Origin: Pseudopedobacter sp965218985
Lineage (GTDB): Bacteria; Bacteroidota; Bacteroidia; Sphingobacteriales; Sphingobacteriaceae
Direction of reading: 5' to 3'
NCBI GenBank assembly: GCA_965218985.1
Contig: CBDCMP010000007.1
Span: 868,001 to 932,000, forward strand
DNA: 64,000 nucleotides
The notes under the pieces were generated by a model. It did no database searches. It worked only from the letters and a program-made list of their open reading frames with translations, and was not told the DNA's origin. Positions 44,575-52,653 of the stretch are shown in pieces (the first letter of the stretch is position 1; each line of letters begins with the position of its first letter). The translations under genes were made by a program, and so were the position numbers.

Positions 44575-45703
44575 GCGCTGTGATAAATAATGCTGATGCG
44601 ATTAAATCTGCATATAGCTTACCCTGATTTGTCAAAATCAGCCTGTTATTCTCGAAAATCAATTGATGTTCATTTAAATATTCATCGGCACTGGCTAATA
44701 AATGATTTTTAAAATCAGGACCAAAATCCTTCTCTATTTTCAATAAATCAACACCCCACATGGTACGTAAACTGGTCATCACATATTCGTTGTACTTATC
44801 GTGAACACTTAAATGCTCCACTTCAAACGGAATACTTTTCAAACTCAGTTCAGCCAAATATTTGGCATTATTAGCTACATTCCACTGCCTGGTTTCTCCA
44901 TTAAATGAATGTGCCGATGGTCCGACTCCAAGATAGGGAATCCCTTTCCAATAATTAGTGTTATGCTTAGCGTACTGATTAGGCTTAGCAAAATTGGATA
45001 TCTCATAATGCTCGAAACCCTGTGACACCAGTTCATCCATCAACAATTGAAATTGCGCTGCACTTTGTGCCTCGTCCATCGCCGTTTGCTTTCCATTTTT
45101 GATGAAACTCGCCAATGCCGTTTGGGGTTCCACGGTCATCCCATAAGAAGAGATATGTGGAATTTCAAAATCAACGGCTTTAGCGATGTTTTGCTTCCAT
45201 TTTTGATCTGAAAGCAGGGGGTAACCGTAGATTAAATCGATGCTGATATTGTCCAGACCAAAATCCTGGGCTCTTTTAATGGCACTTTCTGCCTCATCAG
45301 CCTGATGAGCACGGTTCATCCATTTTAAATCCTCATCAAAAAAAGATTGCACACCAATACTCAGCCTGTTTACCGCTGTATTTTTTATATCTTTAAGCTT
45401 GGATAAGAGCAAATCATCAGGATTTGCTTCTAAGGTAACCTCTGGATGAGCTGCCAAATCAAAATTCCTTTGAATCACCTCCACCATTTCGGAAACTTCA
45501 TCAGCACTCAGCAAAGAAGGTGTCCCTCCGCCAAAATAAACCGTCTCCACAAGTTGGTCCTGGAGGTAATCCCTTTGTAATTCCAGCTCCTTTTTAATGG
45601 AGAACAGCATTTCATCTTTATATTTAAAGGAAGTGCTGAAATGAAAATCACAATAATAACAAGCCTGCTTACAAAATGGAATATGAATATAAATGCCGGC
45701 CAT
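44558..45703 (-). CDS. hemW: Radical SAM heme chaperone HemW
   Basis: HemW is a radical-SAM heme chaperone, formerly mislabelled coproporphyrinogen oxidase. The 381-aa protein, from ATG 45703, begins MAGIYIHIPFCKQACYYCDF with the cluster motif CxxxCxxC; then VYFGGGTPSLLSADEV, NRLSIGVQSFFDEDLKWMNRAH and HYEISNFAKP follow. A TTG at 45742 would add 13 residues and was rejected. The promoter region and first codons are part of a direct repeat duplicated at 48201-48321. Confidence 0.93.
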   Translation of the reverse strand: MAGIYIHIPFCKQACYYCDFHFSTSFKYKDEMLFSIKKELELQRDYLQDQLVETVYFGGGTPSLLSADEVSEMVEVIQRNFDLAAHPEVTLEANPDDLLLSKLKDIKNTAVNRLSIGVQSFFDEDLKWMNRAHQADEAESAIKRAQDFGLDNISIDLIYGYPLLSDQKWKQNIAKAVDFEIPHISSYGMTVEPQTALASFIKNGKQTAMDEAQSAAQFQLLMDELVSQGFEHYEISNFAKPNQYAKHNTNYWKGIPYLGVGPSAHSFNGETRQWNVANNAKYLAELSLKSIPFEVEHLSVHDKYNEYVMTSLRTMWGVDLLKIEKDFGPDFKNHLLASADEYLNEHQLIFENNRLILTNQGKLYADLIASALFITAHEIQK

Positions 45704-45816
45704 ACCTAAATCCTTGAAATCATTTAGCAAATGTACAAGCAATTATGGGTTCTCCTTGCCCACTATCTGGCATTTTTCCACTTCTGTGATAAAATCACTT
45801 TACGATTATAAACATT
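45699..45816 (-). repeat. Direct repeat copy 1: hemW promoter and start
   Basis: This ~118-bp segment is near-identical to 48201-48321, starting GCCATACCTAAATCCTTGAA and ending ACGATTATAAACATT. On the minus strand it holds the hemW start codon and a -7-like TACATTTG (plus-strand 45728-45735). It drives hemW. No TTTG -33 box is evident. Confidence 0.9.
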
Positions 45817-45886
45817 TTATTTATCGTTTTTGTATATGAGCTGTGGCGTGTCTCGGTACGAACCTTTCCAAGTAAAGACCCGGCTT

Positions 45887-45906
45887 GAAAATCCGCAAGG
45901 ATTTTC
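45887..45906. repeat. 8-bp hairpin with GCAA loop
   Basis: GAAAATCC (45887-45894) and GGATTTTC (45899-45906) are perfect arms around GCAA. It lies downstream of the antitoxin gene and could stop or stabilise its transcript; no T-run follows on the relevant strand. Confidence 0.5.
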
Positions 45907-45944
45907 CAGATGAACTCTGACCAAGCCATAGCTTATATACGGTT

Positions 45945-46112
45945 TTAGGCGCTGGGCTTTATTCGGCTTTTCGCTTTTCCTCTGTCCTCAAAATATTTAA
46001 CAATTTCCTCTGGACTTAAATTCATAATGTCCTTCGAAATTCGGTCTCTTTGTTCGCGCATAAACTTTACTGCGTCAAAGGTCTTTTTTGTGTTTCTTTC
46101 TTTAGTCTTCAT
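45945..46112 (-). CDS. Small antitoxin-like protein paired with PIN toxin (55 aa)
   Basis: The ATG at 46112 lies inside the end of the PIN gene (11-bp overlap), a common sign of a toxin-antitoxin pair. The product reads MKTKERNTKKTFDAVKFMRE, then QRDRISKDIMNLSPEEIVKYFEDRG and a basic tail; 'FDAVKFMREQRDRISKDI' and 'LSPEEIVKYF' are the pattern of small antitoxin-like partners of PIN proteins. The order is toxin first, reversed from many VapBC operons. The stop codon lies inside a 12-bp inverted repeat at 45941-45952. The antitoxin role is inferred from position and length. Confidence 0.65.
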   Translation of the reverse strand: MKTKERNTKKTFDAVKFMREQRDRISKDIMNLSPEEIVKYFEDRGKAKSRIKPSA

Positions 46113-46566
46113 AAGTCATAAGTTCTCTTGGTGAACGAATATCGATAGGTTTATATCCTTCCGAAATGTTAACGGAATTGTATCCCACAATTCTCACAAC
46201 GTTCACGATGTGTTTAAAATTCCAGCTCACTAAAATATTTGCGTTATGGATTGTTGCCAGAGCAATATGCAAACAGTCCGCATAGGAAGTCGCACCAACA
46301 ACACCTTCTTCAATATACCTTTTCGCCAAATTTGCTGATTCAATATCTGATTTTACATATTCAGTCGAATTTTTGGGAAGCAGTTTGGTCGTGGCTTTTA
46401 TCTTTTCAGGCGCATTTTCCAGTTCCTGTTCGGTAACATTTGATTGGATTATTTCAAATACTGAATTTTTAATCCGCTCAAATAGTGGTTCCGTATATTC
46501 TCGGAATTCCTCGTCGTGAAGTCCGCCAAAAACTGAAGTGTCCAAATATATCCGCTGTTTTTTCAT
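46102..46566 (-). CDS. PIN domain protein (VapC-like toxin)
   Basis: PIN proteins are magnesium-dependent RNases. The 154-aa protein has the N-terminal IYLDTSVFGG (Asp9), a Glu around 46-48 (NVTEQELE), ASYADCLH-like ATSYADCLHIALA (Asp97) and NILVSWNFKHIVN, the usual acidic centre order, though the last position is Asn rather than Asp. It overlaps a 55-aa gene and probably forms a toxin-antitoxin pair. The pair lies between two copies of a short inverted motif and inside an island flanked by hemW promoter repeats. Confidence 0.85.
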   Translation of the reverse strand: MKKQRIYLDTSVFGGLHDEEFREYTEPLFERIKNSVFEIIQSNVTEQELENAPEKIKATTKLLPKNSTEYVKSDIESANLAKRYIEEGVVGATSYADCLHIALATIHNANILVSWNFKHIVNVVRIVGYNSVNISEGYKPIDIRSPRELMTYED

Positions 46567-46600
46567 TCCATAAATTTACGAAATTCAGCGAGATGTTAAA

Positions 46601-46636
46601 TGTTAGCACGATTTTTCCTGCCTTGTGCCTAACACC
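46601..46636. repeat. Imperfect hairpin upstream of PIN gene
   Basis: TGTTAGCAC (46601-46609) pairs with GTGCCTAACA (46625-46634) with one bulged base. It lies 35-70 bp upstream of the PIN start and could be an operator. The last 12 bases (GTGCCTAACACC, 46625-46636) are a near inverted copy of GGTTTTAGGCGC at 45941-45952. Confidence 0.5.
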
Positions 46637-46730
46637 AAATAAACAAATGCAGCTTTCAACCTAATAAGCAGTAAATTCTGGTAGTGTATTCGGAAATATG
46701 TAAGGGCGTATTGCCTTTTAAAGAAAATCG

Positions 46731-47852
46731 CTAATCCCCAAGTATTCTATATAGCTCTAAATTCAAATAGTAATGATTTCCTTGTATCGTTTTACGTTCC
46801 AGGATGCCCATATCTACTAATTGGTTTAAATATTTTTTCGCTGTGTTTTCGGCATATAAACGTTGTTCTGTAAAGTATTTGACCCTAGTAAGTGGCTGGG
46901 TAAAAATCACATTTACTAGCGATTCTGGTCGGTTAATAGCTGTATCAGAAATTATTGCTTGTTGTATGGCATCTTTCGCACTTATAATATCATTGATTTT
47001 ATGGTAAGTGATATTTGAGGTCACTTCAACGGCTTTTAGCATATACAATATCCATGTTTTCCAATCGCCACGTTGACTTACACCCATCAAACCGCTATAG
47101 TAGTCATCTTTGTGATCCATGATGTATTTACTTAGAAATAAAATTGGATAGTCCAATAACCCTTTATGTGTAAGATAATGAATGTTAAATATTCTTCCTG
47201 TTCTTCCATTCCCATCCCGAAAGGGGTGTATTGCTTCAAACTGAAAATGGCCAACAGCCATTTTTAACACAGGATCAATGTTATACTTAATATCATCATT
47301 CATGTAATTAAGTAAGTTGGTTAATTTTGATTCTACAATGCCTTTACCTCTTGGCGGCGTATATACAGGTTTACCCGCATTAGGTCCTGTACCGCCTTGT
47401 CGTATATAAACCTGGACGATGGGCGGACGTATGCCGTCTTTTGTTTGATTTACTTGCTGATAAATCAGTTTAAAATATTCCTCGTTAAATGTTTCTTTAT
47501 CCTTTAAATAATCGTAGCCTTGCCAAAGGGCTTCCCTATATCTCAGTATTTCTTTAGGCGCCCCCTCCGCCTGTTCTACCCGCTGTTCGCTAAAAGCTTT
47601 ATAAAGTTCATCGTCTGTTGTGAAAATATTCTCGATGGCGCTCGAAGCTTTAGCCTCTTGCAAGCTAATGGAATTGATCAGCAATCCTTGATTTGGAATT
47701 GCTATACTTCTCCCTTGCAGACGGCCTAATGCTGCTTTTGCGTTTGCTAATTGCTCATATATTTCCACCGTTTTGTATAAAGTATCTTCAATAGGAAGTT
47801 CTGGTAGATTATTCCACGGAGTAGTACGCTCAGGATTTATAGGATACGTCAT
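46731..47852 (-). CDS. Fic domain protein with C-terminal winged helix
   Basis: Fic enzymes transfer AMP (or similar) to target proteins. The 373-aa protein has the active-site motif HPFRDGNGRTGR at 209-220, the N-terminal autoinhibitory helix motif S/T-xxx-E-N at 70-75 (SSAIEN), the Fic_N region and a C-terminal winged-helix domain (LTRVKYFTEQRLYAENTAKKYLNQLVDMGILERK). All key residues are intact, so it is a regulated, active-looking Fic. It stands alone without an antitoxin gene; the inhibitory helix is internal (class II). Two palindromes upstream share one half-site and may be its operator. Confidence 0.92.
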   Translation of the reverse strand: MTYPINPERTTPWNNLPELPIEDTLYKTVEIYEQLANAKAALGRLQGRSIAIPNQGLLINSISLQEAKASSAIENIFTTDDELYKAFSEQRVEQAEGAPKEILRYREALWQGYDYLKDKETFNEEYFKLIYQQVNQTKDGIRPPIVQVYIRQGGTGPNAGKPVYTPPRGKGIVESKLTNLLNYMNDDIKYNIDPVLKMAVGHFQFEAIHPFRDGNGRTGRIFNIHYLTHKGLLDYPILFLSKYIMDHKDDYYSGLMGVSQRGDWKTWILYMLKAVEVTSNITYHKINDIISAKDAIQQAIISDTAINRPESLVNVIFTQPLTRVKYFTEQRLYAENTAKKYLNQLVDMGILERKTIQGNHYYLNLELYRILGD

Positions 47853-47869
47853 TTGATTTATTTTTGACC

Positions 47870-47904
47870 GTAAACATTAAAACGTATTCTTTTTTAATGT
47901 TTAC
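47870..47904. promoter_or_regulatory. Palindrome 1 upstream of fic (possible operator)
   Basis: GTAAACATTAAAA (47870-47882) and TTTTAATGTTTAC (47892-47904) are perfect 13-bp arms with a 9-base centre, 18 bp upstream of the Fic start. The half-site AACATTAAAA recurs at 47944. Confidence 0.7.
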
Positions 47905-47943
47905 ATAGGTTTTTACATCAAATATAGCAATTCTAATTTAGCT

Positions 47944-47972
47944 AACATTAAAAATAGATTGTTTTTAATGTT
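47944..47972. promoter_or_regulatory. Palindrome 2 upstream of fic (possible operator)
   Basis: AACATTAAAAA (47944-47954) and TTTTTAATGTT (47962-47972) are perfect 11-bp arms with a 7-base centre; the half-site AACATTAAAA is the same as in palindrome 1, about 70 bp away. Two equal sites suggest a regulator, most simply the winged-helix end of Fic itself. Confidence 0.65.
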
Positions 47973-48200
47973 GTGTTAGGAATTAACCAAATCCGTGGTT
48001 AAAATAGCAGAATTTCTATTTTGAATTTCTTATACGATAATATCTAAGGTTGGATCTCTTAAATATAGCTTATCATATCGCAAATGTATAAATTTCAAGT
48101 AGGCCGACAATTAACAACATTAATAATTCAAGTTTATACGTTACTTATTTGTTACTTGAAGATTATAACTAATTGTAAGACAGTTAAAAGCTATATTCTC
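47973..48200. other. Intergenic stretch upstream of fic, no gene seen
   Basis: The gap from 47853 to 48340 is 488 bp. Besides the two palindromes (47870-47972) and the repeat copy at 48201-48321 it holds 228 bp of AT-rich sequence in which I see no gene. A plus-strand ORF at 48084-48326 runs through the duplicated promoter and is not credible. GTGTTAGG at 47973-47980 resembles the boundary motif near the PIN gene. Confidence 0.5.
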
Positions 48201-48321
48201 GCCATACCTAAATCCTTGAAATCATCTGTGCAAATGTACAAGCGATTGTGTGTTCTCTCTTTGCCATCTATCTGGCATTTTTCCATTTCTGTGATAAAAT
48301 CACTTTACGATTATAAACATT
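48201..48321 (-). repeat. Direct repeat copy 2: hemW promoter relic
   Basis: This ~121-bp segment closely matches 45699-45816, with about a dozen differences, including the -7-like TACATTTG (plus 48231-48238) and an ATG on the minus strand. The reading frame after that ATG stops after four codons (Met-Ala-Arg-Ile), so it no longer drives hemW. It lies 20 bp from the end of the GH2 gene and probably marks the original position of the hemW promoter. Confidence 0.88.
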
Positions 48322-48340
48322 CTTAGAGCCTGATTGAAGC

Positions 48341-50218
48341 TTAGTGGTCATTTAGGCGTTCCATTTCATCATAATAAGCTTTTAGAATATAAAATGCTTT
48401 TTTCTTTTCTCCATCAGATCCAATTAATCCTTTCCTGTTCCAACCTTGTTGATAGGTGGGGTTATTGCGTTTCGGAGAACGGAAATCTGTTAATATCCAA
48501 GGCGAGATCCCTACGAAATTTTCAGGCATCCTGTGCAGCATCGCCACCTGTTCCTCATAATACCATTGCTGAAACTCTTCACTCCAGAGCGTTAGGCTAT
48601 CCGCATGGAAACCTGCCTTTGCTCCGGCACCAGTCTCACTGATGAACATGGGTTTATCGTAAGGGACACTCCAATTGGTAGTTCTGTTGGCAGATGGTAA
48701 ACCGCCATACCATCCCAGGTATTCATTAAATGCAACCAGATCTACAAATTCGCCCAGCGGATCATCTATCACATTCACATTTTTACCTGAACTATAATTC
48801 ACTTCCAACGCTGCAGAGATCATCCGGGTATCATCCTGCTGTTTAGCTGCTGTGATGAGATGATGCATAAAATCAGTACGTACCTGACTTACTGGAGTCT
48901 CATTCCCAACAGACCAAATGATGATGCTGGCCCGATTGTGGTCACGGGTGATCATCTCATTCAACTGCTTTTTCGCCTTCTCAAAAACCCGTTGATCCCC
49001 AAAGTTTATGGTCCAGTAAACTGGTATTTCAGACCAAACCAATATCCCTAATGAATCTGCCAAACGGGTCATCTGCTCATCATGAGGATAATGCGCCAGC
49101 CTCACCATATTGCAGTTGAGCTCTTTAGCCCACCCTAGCAGTTTAACTGCATCAGTATGGCTGTAAGCTCTTCTTCCTTCTTCGGGTATTTCTGCATGGA
49201 TAGAGATTCCCCGCATAAAAATCGGCTTGCCATTTAACAATACTTGCTTACCAAAAGCTTCAATTGTTCTGAAACCAATTTTGTCTTCCACTTTATCCTG
49301 ATCTGTGCTGATGATCACTTGGTATAGTTTAGGATTGGATGGAGACCATAAATCTAGTTGGTTCACTTTTAGGCTAAAACTCATTTCTTCAGCTGTCGAA
49401 TCAAAAATCTTTTTGATTTTGAGTTCGGGGATTTCTACAGTCACTTTCTGTGATGCTGATGCCCCGCTCAATTTTACCCAGCCTTCTATCTCGGCTTTTT
49501 TAGTTGGAGGGACCTTACCTGCTAAAGGCTTTTTCAAATGGATAAAGAAATCCTGGATAAAGGAAGGGCTTTCTTCGATTAATTTCACTTCCCGGGTGAT
49601 TCCACCATAATTCCACCAGTCGGTATTCAAGGTAGGGACATCATCAGCATGGCGTTTATTGTCCACTTTCACCACCAGGAAATTGTCAGTGGGTTTTAAA
49701 ACATCTTTTGGGATTTCAAAGTTAAACGGCGTGAAACCACCTTCGTGTGATCCTAATTTTTTTCCGTTCAGATAAACATCCGCCCGGTAATTTACTGCCC
49801 CGAAATATAGAAAGACTCTGTTTGAAGCATCAGCTGTTTGATAATCAAAAGACTTTTTATACCAAATTGTTCCTTCGTAATATAAAAATTTGGGGTCCTG
49901 CGAATTCCAATCACCAGGAACCATCAGGGTTTGCGCATTGGTATAACCATGTTCTTTACGGTCTAATTTATTGGTTGGAATATCAGAATTCCAATAAGCT
50001 CCTTTGTCTGTTTCTTTCAATTCCTTGAACCGATAATCATAAAAACCAGTTTCATAAGGATCAACAATATACTGCCATTTGCCATTAAGGCTTAAAGCCT
50101 TCCTTGACTGAACATTGGTGATTAGATGCTCCTGTGCTTTCAATTTGAGTGTCAAAAAGAAAGCTAAAATTATTACAAGAGAATAAAATTTGAGTTTTTT
50201 TAATTTATCAATCATCAT
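48341..50218 (-). CDS. Glycoside hydrolase family 2 (beta-glucuronidase/galactosidase-like), secreted
   Basis: The 625-aa enzyme has a signal peptide (KFYSLVIILAFFLTLKLKAQ), a sugar-binding N-terminal domain, an immunoglobulin-like domain and the TIM barrel. The acid/base is Glu440 in IIIWSVGNETPVSQ and the nucleophile Glu528 in PMFISETGAGAK; KPIFMRGISIHAE and MVRLAHYPHDEQMT are family signatures. The compact length and the barrel motifs fit beta-glucuronidase-type GH2, but the sugar cannot be told. It would act in the periplasm on glycosides. No SusCD pair is adjacent. Confidence 0.92.
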   Translation of the reverse strand: MMIDKLKKLKFYSLVIILAFFLTLKLKAQEHLITNVQSRKALSLNGKWQYIVDPYETGFYDYRFKELKETDKGAYWNSDIPTNKLDRKEHGYTNAQTLMVPGDWNSQDPKFLYYEGTIWYKKSFDYQTADASNRVFLYFGAVNYRADVYLNGKKLGSHEGGFTPFNFEIPKDVLKPTDNFLVVKVDNKRHADDVPTLNTDWWNYGGITREVKLIEESPSFIQDFFIHLKKPLAGKVPPTKKAEIEGWVKLSGASASQKVTVEIPELKIKKIFDSTAEEMSFSLKVNQLDLWSPSNPKLYQVIISTDQDKVEDKIGFRTIEAFGKQVLLNGKPIFMRGISIHAEIPEEGRRAYSHTDAVKLLGWAKELNCNMVRLAHYPHDEQMTRLADSLGILVWSEIPVYWTINFGDQRVFEKAKKQLNEMITRDHNRASIIIWSVGNETPVSQVRTDFMHHLITAAKQQDDTRMISAALEVNYSSGKNVNVIDDPLGEFVDLVAFNEYLGWYGGLPSANRTTNWSVPYDKPMFISETGAGAKAGFHADSLTLWSEEFQQWYYEEQVAMLHRMPENFVGISPWILTDFRSPKRNNPTYQQGWNRKGLIGSDGEKKKAFYILKAYYDEMERLNDH

Positions 50219-50624
50219 TTTTGTAAGTTAATGAATTTCTAAAGCATGCTCCACTTTTAAATCTTGTATGTTCTGATACTTCTAATACTTTCTATTGCTG
50301 ACCATGTTTGAGCCTGAGAATTCCAGATCTTCAAAAGTAATAATATAAAGGAAAATTGATAATCAGACTAGCTGTTTTCATGGTTACAGTTCCCATCTTA
50401 AAACTTTGATTTCCTGTGCATCTGTATTTTCAGTGGTTTCCTCAAAGAAAATTGAGATGGGCAGCCACCATGGCAATCATCCATGGGAAGCGAGGACTTG
50501 AAATAGTGATCCTTTCTGTTCTGACTCTGCTTAAAGAGAAAGCTTTGGGCAAACAAAAAAATATTCCATTAGATTTGCATAAGGGATAAAGTACATTTTT
50601 GGTATCCTAGTAATTTTTAGAATC
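50219..50624. other. Intergenic 406 bp, no gene seen
   Basis: Between the divergent GH2 and DUF4271 genes. I see no ORF with support, no RNA gene and no clear hairpin; it should contain both promoters. Confidence 0.5.
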
Positions 50625-51596
50625 ATGAGGTTTTTATTTTTTGTTTTCCTGTTCAATAGCCTCATCCAGGTAAATTTTGCTGAAACACAAAAAGACTCCA
50701 CCCTGACAAAGGATAGCCTGACTCAAATCAACCCGCTCATTGTAAACAAACAAGATTCTGCTACTTTAGCAAGAACTGCATTTGTTGCAGATTCTTTAAC
50801 TTGGTATTATTTAAGGCCGAACCCTTCAAGATCTAATCTTTTTGTAGAAAAGCTGTTGAGAAACTTCATTACCACTGACCCTTACTTAATCACCCCACCT
50901 AAAAATCTCAAGATACGTTCCAATAGTTATGGAGTTGGACATGATCTAAAAAAAACTCCCCTTTGGTTTTTAGTAGTGAATTTGTTGCTGTTATTATTTT
51001 TAGGAATTACAAGGGTGGCATTTAGAAGGGAGACAGAGATCATATTCCGGGCATTCTATGATAAACGAATGCTAAATGAGGTGGTTAAAGAAGGAAATAT
51101 ATTCTCCTCATGGCAATTTTTATCCTTTTTTTTGATTTTCTCTTTCACCACCGCACTTTTCATCTTCCTGTTGCTTTATAAAACCAAAGCTTCTTATGCT
51201 GCCACTGACTTCAACTCCTATGTTATCGTATCCGGATTGATACTTTTGTTTCTTGGGCTTAAAATATTGACATTAAAATTAACAGGATTCCTGTTTCACA
51301 TCCAAAAATTAGTGAGTGCTTACATCAACATCATTTATCTGATTTATTTGAACACCTTGTTTTTTTTGCTCCCTTTAACAATAATTATAAATCTTGTAGG
51401 GTTCCAAAAAGGATACTTGCTTATATGGGTTCTAATATCACTTACTTCCATAATAATAGGATTTCAATTTGTAAGAAACACAATTAATATTTTATTAAAC
51501 TACAGATTATCAAAATTTTATTTAATTCTATATCTTTGCACACTTGAAATTTGTCCTATTATAATATTTGCAAAAACAATAAATACCAGTTTTTAG
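50625..51596 (+). CDS. DUF4271 membrane protein
   Basis: The 323-aa protein has a signal-like start (MRFLFFVFLFNSLIQVNFAE), a soluble Ser/Thr-rich segment of about 90 residues and then about seven transmembrane helices (LWFLVVNLLLLLFLGI, FLSFFLIFSFTTALFIFLLL and others) with FRRETEIIFRAFYDKRML between. This matches the Bacteroidota DUF4271 family, often next to hemD. Function unknown. The gap to hemD is 5 bp. A -7-like TATCTTTG (51531) inside its end may give hemD a second promoter. Confidence 0.8.
   Translation: MRFLFFVFLFNSLIQVNFAETQKDSTLTKDSLTQINPLIVNKQDSATLARTAFVADSLTWYYLRPNPSRSNLFVEKLLRNFITTDPYLITPPKNLKIRSNSYGVGHDLKKTPLWFLVVNLLLLLFLGITRVAFRRETEIIFRAFYDKRMLNEVVKEGNIFSSWQFLSFFLIFSFTTALFIFLLLYKTKASYAATDFNSYVIVSGLILLFLGLKILTLKLTGFLFHIQKLVSAYINIIYLIYLNTLFFLLPLTIIINLVGFQKGYLLIWVLISLTSIIIGFQFVRNTINILLNYRLSKFYLILYLCTLEICPIIIFAKTINTSF
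51531..51538 (+). promoter_or_regulatory. Possible -7 box of an internal hemD promoter
   Basis: TATCTTTG matches TAnnTTTG and lies 63 bp upstream of the hemD ATG, within the last codons of the DUF4271 gene. No clear -33 TTTG at standard distance. Confidence 0.35.
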
Positions 51597-51601
51597 TGAT
51601 T

Positions 51602-52369
51602 ATGAGATTCAATTTGGAAGAGAGAAAAACTAAAGTTAAAAGCATACTAGTAACCTTGCCTGAACCTGAAAATGAGAAGTCGCCTTATTATGACCTCGCT
51701 GCATCTTTAAATCTTAAAATTGATTTTAGATCTTTCATTCACGTGGAAGGAGTTCCTGCTAAGGAGCTCAGAAAAGAGAAAGTCAATCTGTCTGATTTTT
51801 CTGCTGTCATATTGACAAGTAGAAATGCGGCTGATCATTTTTTCAGGGTCTGTGAGGAGATGAGGTTTGATGTTCCTGCCGACATGAAATATTTTTGTAT
51901 CTCAGAATCCATAGCACTCTACCTTCAAAAGTATATTCAATATAGAAAAAGAAAAATTTTCTTTGGAAAACAGACTGCCAAGGATCTTGCCGATGTGCTA
52001 AAAAAACATGCCACAGAGAAATTTTTATATCCCTGTTCTGATGTGGCTGCCGAAGCTACAGAGACTTTTTTAAAGAATCAGGGGATAGATTTCACTCCTG
52101 CAGTCATCTTTAAAACAGTGGTTTCAGATCTTTCAGATTTAGCTGATGTATTTTACGACATCATTGTCTTCTTCAGCCCTTCAAGTGTTCAGTCACTTTA
52201 TATAAATTTCCCTGACTTTATGCAAAATAATACACGAATCGCTGCGTTTGGTAAAACAACCCAACAAGCGATCTTGGATGCAGATTTGATACTGGATATT
52301 CCAGCACCTACCCCCGAAGCTCCATCCATGACCATGGCTGTTGAGCAATATATTAAATCAATTAAGTGA
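51602..52369 (+). CDS. hemD: Uroporphyrinogen-III synthase
   Basis: HemD closes hydroxymethylbilane into uroporphyrinogen III in heme synthesis. From the ATG at 51602 it is 255 aa; an in-frame TTG at 51551 lies inside the previous gene. Family features: VKSILVTLPEPENEKSPYYDLAASLNL, DFSAVILTSRNAADHFF, FFGKQTAKDLADVL, KFLYPCSDVA and VVFFSPS-like DIIVFFSPSSVQSLY, IAAFGKTTQQAI. Sequence identity in this family is low, but the order of motifs fits. It is followed by gldK across 284 bp. Confidence 0.85.
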   Translation: MRFNLEERKTKVKSILVTLPEPENEKSPYYDLAASLNLKIDFRSFIHVEGVPAKELRKEKVNLSDFSAVILTSRNAADHFFRVCEEMRFDVPADMKYFCISESIALYLQKYIQYRKRKIFFGKQTAKDLADVLKKHATEKFLYPCSDVAAEATETFLKNQGIDFTPAVIFKTVVSDLSDLADVFYDIIVFFSPSSVQSLYINFPDFMQNNTRIAAFGKTTQQAILDADLILDIPAPTPEAPSMTMAVEQYIKSIK

Positions 52370-52653
52370 AAAGACTGATAGTTTGAACATTACATAGCGG
52401 CTCCTATCTATATAAGTCGCTTTTTTTTTGAAACTTTATCAGAATGCCGAACGTAATACGATGATGAATACGAGTTACAGAACATCGCATTAAAAAAGTT
52501 TTGAAACTCTAACGAAAGAAAATTAATGTCAATAAATAAAATTTTTGAAACATATTTTAAAAGAATCAGCAAAACAATAGTCAGGAGATTTTGAATTTCT
52601 GTATATTAGAGACGTTTTTTGCACAAAAACACACAACAAAACTTGAAGAGCAC

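Noticed and set aside
45941..46636. Integron attC sites around the PIN module
   Set aside because: The hairpin at 46601-46634 begins with GTTAG and ends with CTAAC, the inside-out of the attC order (RYYYAAC ... GTTRRRY). No integron integrase is in the window.
46731..47852. Two-gene Fic/antitoxin (FicTA) system
   Set aside because: No small inhibitory gene lies next to fic; the inhibitory S-xxx-E-N helix is inside the protein.
48084..48326. Plus-strand ORF of 80 aa
   Set aside because: It spans the duplicated hemW promoter and has no family features.
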